Part shown: one piece after another, positions 59,740 through 62,978 of the stretch
Layout of the letters: every line of letters begins with the position of its first letter
Position numbering within the stretch: the stretch's first letter is position 1
Made by a program: the position numbers and the translations under genes
The notes under the pieces: generated by a model
Database searches by the model: none
What the model saw: only the letters and a program-made list of their open reading frames with translations
Told to the model about the DNA's origin: nothing
Source: CAZJWR01 sp964549765
GTDB lineage: Bacteria > Zixibacteria > MSB-5A5 > GN15 > JAAZOE01
Length of the DNA stretch: 62,978 nt
NCBI GenBank assembly: GCA_964549765.1
Contig: CAZJWR010000015.1
Coordinates: 1 to 62,978, forward strand
Reading direction: 5' to 3'

Positions 59740-60755
59740 CGCGCACCTCCGGCATGAATTATATCGATCAGGGCGCTGTATCCGGTTTCCTTTCGGCCCG
59801 CCCCCGGCCCAACGATGGTTACATCGCCCAGCGTATCGGTTGTAACCGTCACCGCGTTGGTTGCTCCCATCACACCCGCCAGCGGATGCGTCAACGCCAC
59901 TTCTTCCGGTCCGACGCTGCCTTTGATCGTATCACCCTCGCGCCAGACCTTGCCGATCAGTTTGAACCGCTTGCCGCGCGCCTTGGCGTCCTTAATCGCA
60001 TCGGCGGTTATTTCGGTGATCCCCTTGCACGAATAGGCATCGGGCTTGTTCTTCGACCCGAAGACGGTGTTAGCCAGGATCGTCACCTTGGCCAGCGCAT
60101 CCCATCCGAGCACGTCGGCATCCGGCACTGCTTCGGCATAACCGAGTTCCTGCGCCTTCTTCAAGGCGTCGTCATACGACATGCCTTCTTCCATTTGCGT
60201 CAGGATATAATTCGTCGTCCCGTTGAGGATTCCCTTGATCTGCGTAATCGTACTTCCCGCCAACGTTTCTCGGATCAGGTTCAAAAGCGGCGTGCCGCTC
60301 ATGACCGTGCCTTCATAGAGGAATTTGACCTTTTTATCGTGAGCCAATTTGGCCAGATCGTGATAGAACAGCGCCAGCGGGCCCTTGTTGGTGGTCGTGA
60401 CATGCATGCCGCGCTCCAGCGCCGCCCGAATATGGGATGTGGCCGGTTCGCCGGTCTTGATATCGGTGTAGGTGGCCTCGACCATCATATCGGCCTCGGC
60501 CTTCTTGATCAGCGCCAAAGCGTCGCCGTCGAAGGCATCCGGAAGATCGGAGATTTTGCCGCTTGATTTGGCCGTATCGAGCGCCTTTTGCAGATCTATT
60601 CCCTTGCCATTATACACGCTGCCCTTGAGCATATCACCGATCCCGACGACGGTCACGTCGAGACCATGGCATTCGCTCAGGATTTTTTTCTTTTCGATTA
60701 ACAGTTCGGCCAAACCCTGGCCGACCGTGCCGAAACCTATCAGCAGAAGTTTCAT
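59736..60755 (-). CDS. Homoserine dehydrogenase-like protein
   Basis: 339 residues from the ATG at 60755 (GGAGG 7 bases upstream; an ATG 9 bases earlier abuts that site). NAD(P)-binding GFGTVGQGLAELL, the conserved TTTNKGPLAL, and the catalytic domain ILNGTTNYILTQMEEGMSYD, AQELGYAEAVPDADVLGWDA with the Asp/Lys pair near the end (DVLGWDALAKV) all fit homoserine dehydrogenase. No ACT domain. Homoserine dehydrogenase reduces aspartate semialdehyde in Thr/Met synthesis, but neighbours here (aldehyde dehydrogenase, cupin, unknown protein) and the absence of asd, thrB or thrC make another semialdehyde substrate possible. Confidence 0.85.
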   Translation of the reverse strand: MKLLLIGFGTVGQGLAELLIEKKKILSECHGLDVTVVGIGDMLKGSVYNGKGIDLQKALDTAKSSGKISDLPDAFDGDALALIKKAEADMMVEATYTDIKTGEPATSHIRAALERGMHVTTTNKGPLALFYHDLAKLAHDKKVKFLYEGTVMSGTPLLNLIRETLAGSTITQIKGILNGTTNYILTQMEEGMSYDDALKKAQELGYAEAVPDADVLGWDALAKVTILANTVFGSKNKPDAYSCKGITEITADAIKDAKARGKRFKLIGKVWREGDTIKGSVGPEEVALTHPLAGVMGATNAVTVTTDTLGDVTIVGPGAGRKETGYSALIDIIHAGGAR

Positions 60756-60841
60756 ATATCGCATCCTCCTTGCATTATCTTTATGAAAGGTCGTCTCATA
60801 AGCCTAATTTATCGCGTGAGCGGCCATCGGCGCATAATGAT

Positions 60842-60937
60842 GATGGCCCTGGCTCGTGGTTGGCCGGCCAACTACATCCCACCCGTGCAGGGCACGGGTG
60901 GGCCACCGATACTAACCCACTTGAAATCGACACGTAT
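60842..60937 (+). repeat. Dispersed repeat family R3, copy 2
   Basis: Partner of 34662-34757: GGCTCGTGG, CAACTACATCCCACCCGTGC, AGG, GCACGGGTGGG and GGCCACCG...TACTAA followed by GAAATCGACAC. It sits between hom and the cupin gene and splits the metabolic group. Confidence 0.75.
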
Positions 60938-60993
60938 GCGGCAACCTCGATAAATCCGGCTGATACGATGTCGTGCATCGGCCGTCGGTGATC

Positions 60994-61350
60994 TTATTTT
61001 GCCTTGTAGCGATCGGGGGCGTCAAAGACGTCGATGACATTGACCCGCGATAAAAACGTCGCCGCATGGGTCACCCCTTCGGGGATAAAATACCAGTCTC
61101 CCTTGCGATAGACGGTCGTCTTGCCGCCGATGGTCAGCGACATCTCGCCGGCCAGCATGAAACCCCATTGCGCGCAATGATCGTGCGGCGGCACCTCGCC
61201 CACCGGTTCGATATCGAAAAAAACCACCTGCCGATCGCCGCTCTGCAGCAGCCAGCCCCGGATACCCTCCAGCGCAATATCAATCTCCGGCAGGTTGCGG
61301 ATCATCTCGGGATAGACGGTCCCGTCCCATTGTTCCATCAATTCTTTCAT
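60994..61350 (-). CDS. Small cupin protein
   Basis: 118 residues, one cupin barrel. The two halves are VPPHDHCAQWGFMLAGEMSL (metal ligands H-x-H, with E later in motif one) and KGDWYFIPEGVTHAATFLSR (motif two with H). Cupins of this size bind Zn, Fe or Ni and act as dioxygenases, isomerases, or regulators. GGGGAG lies 4 bases upstream of the ATG. It follows the unknown 411-residue gene by 9 bases, same strand, so they are co-transcribed. Substrate not assignable. Confidence 0.9.
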   Translation of the reverse strand: MKELMEQWDGTVYPEMIRNLPEIDIALEGIRGWLLQSGDRQVVFFDIEPVGEVPPHDHCAQWGFMLAGEMSLTIGGKTTVYRKGDWYFIPEGVTHAATFLSRVNVIDVFDAPDRYKAK

Positions 61351-61359
61351 GACACTCCC

Positions 61360-62595
61360 CTATGACCGATGAGCGATCTGGGCGAATTTCACCCGATGGC
61401 CGCGCCGCATCATTTCCCGCGCATCAAGGTTGCATCGGATACATTTATGATAGATGACATTGCCGATTTCCCCGGCGTGCTTGTCCCGATTCTCGTCGGA
61501 CAGGAAATACGCCTCCATCGTATCCATCGGACGCGACTGGCCGTCGCTTTCATACTTGATGGTAACGTCGTATCCCTTGTCGAGCACCTTGAAGGCCGCT
61601 TCGGTCCAGTCGAAATCCTCCATGCCCAGATCGGGATTGATCCGCAGATGCGCCGTCAGCGCGATATGGGGCAGGTCGGCCGCGGCCAGTTCGTCGGAAC
61701 ATTGCATGAACGTCTCCGGCGTCGCGGCGTTACCGATATTGATTTCATAGATCGGCGTCGTGCCGTCGTCGCGCAGGTAATCCTTGAATATATTCATCAG
61801 CATGCGCATCTGAATAGCGTTCTGGGTGGATAGCAGCATGGATATTTTGAAGCTGATATCCGGGAGCTTGCGGCCGAAATAACAGGCGGCCACGATCGTC
61901 GACCAGCTCGGGTTGAGAAAGAAGTCATTGCCGGTTTCCATCGCCGTCCGCAGGACGCCGTCGAGATACACGAGGTGATTGTTGTTGCCGACCTCGACCC
62001 CGCCGAGGTTGCCGAAGGCCGTGCCCATATTTTTCATGATAAGTTGGCTGACGCCGCCGCCCAGGTCGCGGCACTCGAACTTCTCGCCGGTGATCTTTTC
62101 GACGCTGACAAACCGCTTTTCGGGGAGCGGCGTGCTGATCAGGTTGGTCGAGCAGAATTTGCTGACGCCCAGAATGTTTTCCGCCATCGCCAGCGTCGCC
62201 AGAAGGTCCCCGGAATAAACATAATGATCCGTCAGGCCGACCACCGAAATCATCTCCGTCGGGAACAGCACATTTTTATTTTCGGCGACACGCTTCATGC
62301 AGTCGAATGTCACATATGCGCCTTGAAAACCGGATACCTGCGTCGTGCAGACGCCTTCTTTATCGGTCTTGATCTTTTCCTTTTCGAGAAAATCCTCGAC
62401 TTTGGGGAATTCCTTGGCGTAGGCTTCCGCCTTTTCCAGCATTTCGCCGAACCCTTTGTCGCCGACGATCTTTTTCCGATTATTATAATCCCGCATGGCG
62501 TTGATTTTGTCGCTGATTTCTTTGGGGCCGCCGTACGCGTCAATCAATGCGTCGATGGCCTTCATGTCGCTGTCACTCAAAAGCCTGAAATGCAT
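61360..62595 (-). CDS. Unrecognised 411-residue enzyme-like protein
   Basis: 411 residues from the ATG at 62595 (GGAG 7 bases upstream; a longer frame lacks a signal). I do not recognise the family. It is soluble, with no signal peptide. The pattern of alternating helix and strand suits a TIM-barrel or similar enzyme: KEGVCTTQVSGFQGAYVTFD, VGLTDHYVYSGDLLATLAMA, CRDLGGGVSQLIMKNMGTAF, GNLGGVEVGNNNHLVYLDGV, NPSWSTIVAACYFGRKLPDI, ALTAHLRINPDLGMEDFDWT, YHKCIRCNLDAREMMRRGHR. Glycine-rich turns and CIRC near the end look catalytic or metal-binding. First of the group cupin, hom-like, aldehyde dehydrogenase; co-function is inferred from this context. Confidence 0.8.
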   Translation of the reverse strand: MHFRLLSDSDMKAIDALIDAYGGPKEISDKINAMRDYNNRKKIVGDKGFGEMLEKAEAYAKEFPKVEDFLEKEKIKTDKEGVCTTQVSGFQGAYVTFDCMKRVAENKNVLFPTEMISVVGLTDHYVYSGDLLATLAMAENILGVSKFCSTNLISTPLPEKRFVSVEKITGEKFECRDLGGGVSQLIMKNMGTAFGNLGGVEVGNNNHLVYLDGVLRTAMETGNDFFLNPSWSTIVAACYFGRKLPDISFKISMLLSTQNAIQMRMLMNIFKDYLRDDGTTPIYEINIGNAATPETFMQCSDELAAADLPHIALTAHLRINPDLGMEDFDWTEAAFKVLDKGYDVTIKYESDGQSRPMDTMEAYFLSDENRDKHAGEIGNVIYHKCIRCNLDAREMMRRGHRVKFAQIAHRS

Positions 62596-62978
62596 GCTAC
62601 AACTCCGGTTTAATATGAACGATGACTTATGTTTGTGATACGTCGTCCCGTGCTCAATCCCTAAGTTATTGATTCCACGGGCCAAGGTACCACATCCCCG
62701 CCCCCATTTCAAGCGAATTCTGGAGATGTTGGCTGTCGCGCCGGGGCGAAGCCACTAAACACGAATAAGAACGAATAACGGTGTTCATGCAAGCGAATTG
62801 CCTGTGCGGTTAGAAACCCCTTCCTGACCACATTAACGTCCGGCCCGTTGACGCCATTGGTGCAGTCCCGCGCAGGTCAGGTGCGGCTGCCCCACATAGA
62901 ATCTTCCGTTCCAACCGCTTTATATAGATACCCCCGGCTAAAGCCGGGGTTCTTTTGGCTTACGCCAAGCGCTTCGCG
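62596..62978. other. Terminal intergenic region with a palindrome
   Basis: 383 bases at the window end. At 62932-62949 is CCCCGGCT-AA-AGCCGGGG followed by TTCTTTT, either a terminator of a gene beyond the window or a REP-like element; the left R5 copy (41817) holds a related CCCCGGCTTTAGCC. No gene seen. Confidence 0.55.

Overview
The window is draft sequence (a 100-N scaffold gap at 24934-25033) from a Gram-negative-type bacterium. Two secreted proteins end in a FlgD-like C-terminal domain (Asn-Pro-Phe-Asn motif, PSGVY/ASGVY turn), one carries a long thrombospondin type-3 array, and there is an 11-heme cytochrome c fused to a b-type membrane domain, a RAYT transposase with REP-like palindromes, and many small dispersed repeats. 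Together these suggest an FCB-group or neighbouring candidate phylum; Zixibacteria is my best guess, by inference only.

Left part (1-19150, nearly all minus strand): an edge-truncated TPR protein; an XRE regulator with two tandem paralogous membrane proteins and the remnant of a second XRE gene; tmRNA; a CLC chloride transporter; then a carbohydrate block reading tkt, tal-pgi fusion, MFS transporter, phosphoketolase, HAD phosphatase, gnd, zwf, pgl. This covers the oxidative and non-oxidative pentose phosphate pathway plus a phosphoketolase exit to acetyl-phosphate.

Middle (19150-38100): the multiheme cytochrome, an FG-GAP-like surface protein, a minus-strand signalling operon (nucleotide-kinase/receiver fusion, membrane histidine kinase, receiver, degenerate kinase, receiver) interrupted by the assembly gap, a frameshifted small gene, an alpha/beta hydrolase, an FAD amine oxidase, a second CLC with CBS domains, a membrane protein/winged-helix regulator pair with a candidate palindromic operator, and an Nramp transporter with a universal stress protein.

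Right part (38100-62978): the thrombospondin-repeat protein; a second XRE/membrane-protein pair bounded by direct repeats; an outer-membrane barrel; Fe/Mn superoxide dismutase; a phosphodiester glycosidase; PhzF; an AT-rich three-gene cassette (TIGR04255-like, unknown, HEPN-like) that is the best candidate for an uncharacterised mobile or defence-type system; glmS; a 33-residue membrane microprotein; coaX with an apparently leaderless promoter; groESL under CIRCE control; the RAYT and its palindromes; an S41 peptidase; a DinB-like protein; and a four-gene minus-strand group (unknown 411-residue protein, cupin, homoserine-dehydrogenase-like, aldehyde dehydrogenase) that looks like an undescribed amino-acid or semialdehyde pathway.

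All calls come from reading the sequence. No database search was run, so family names rest on recognised motifs, and the GC statements are visual impressions rather than computed values.
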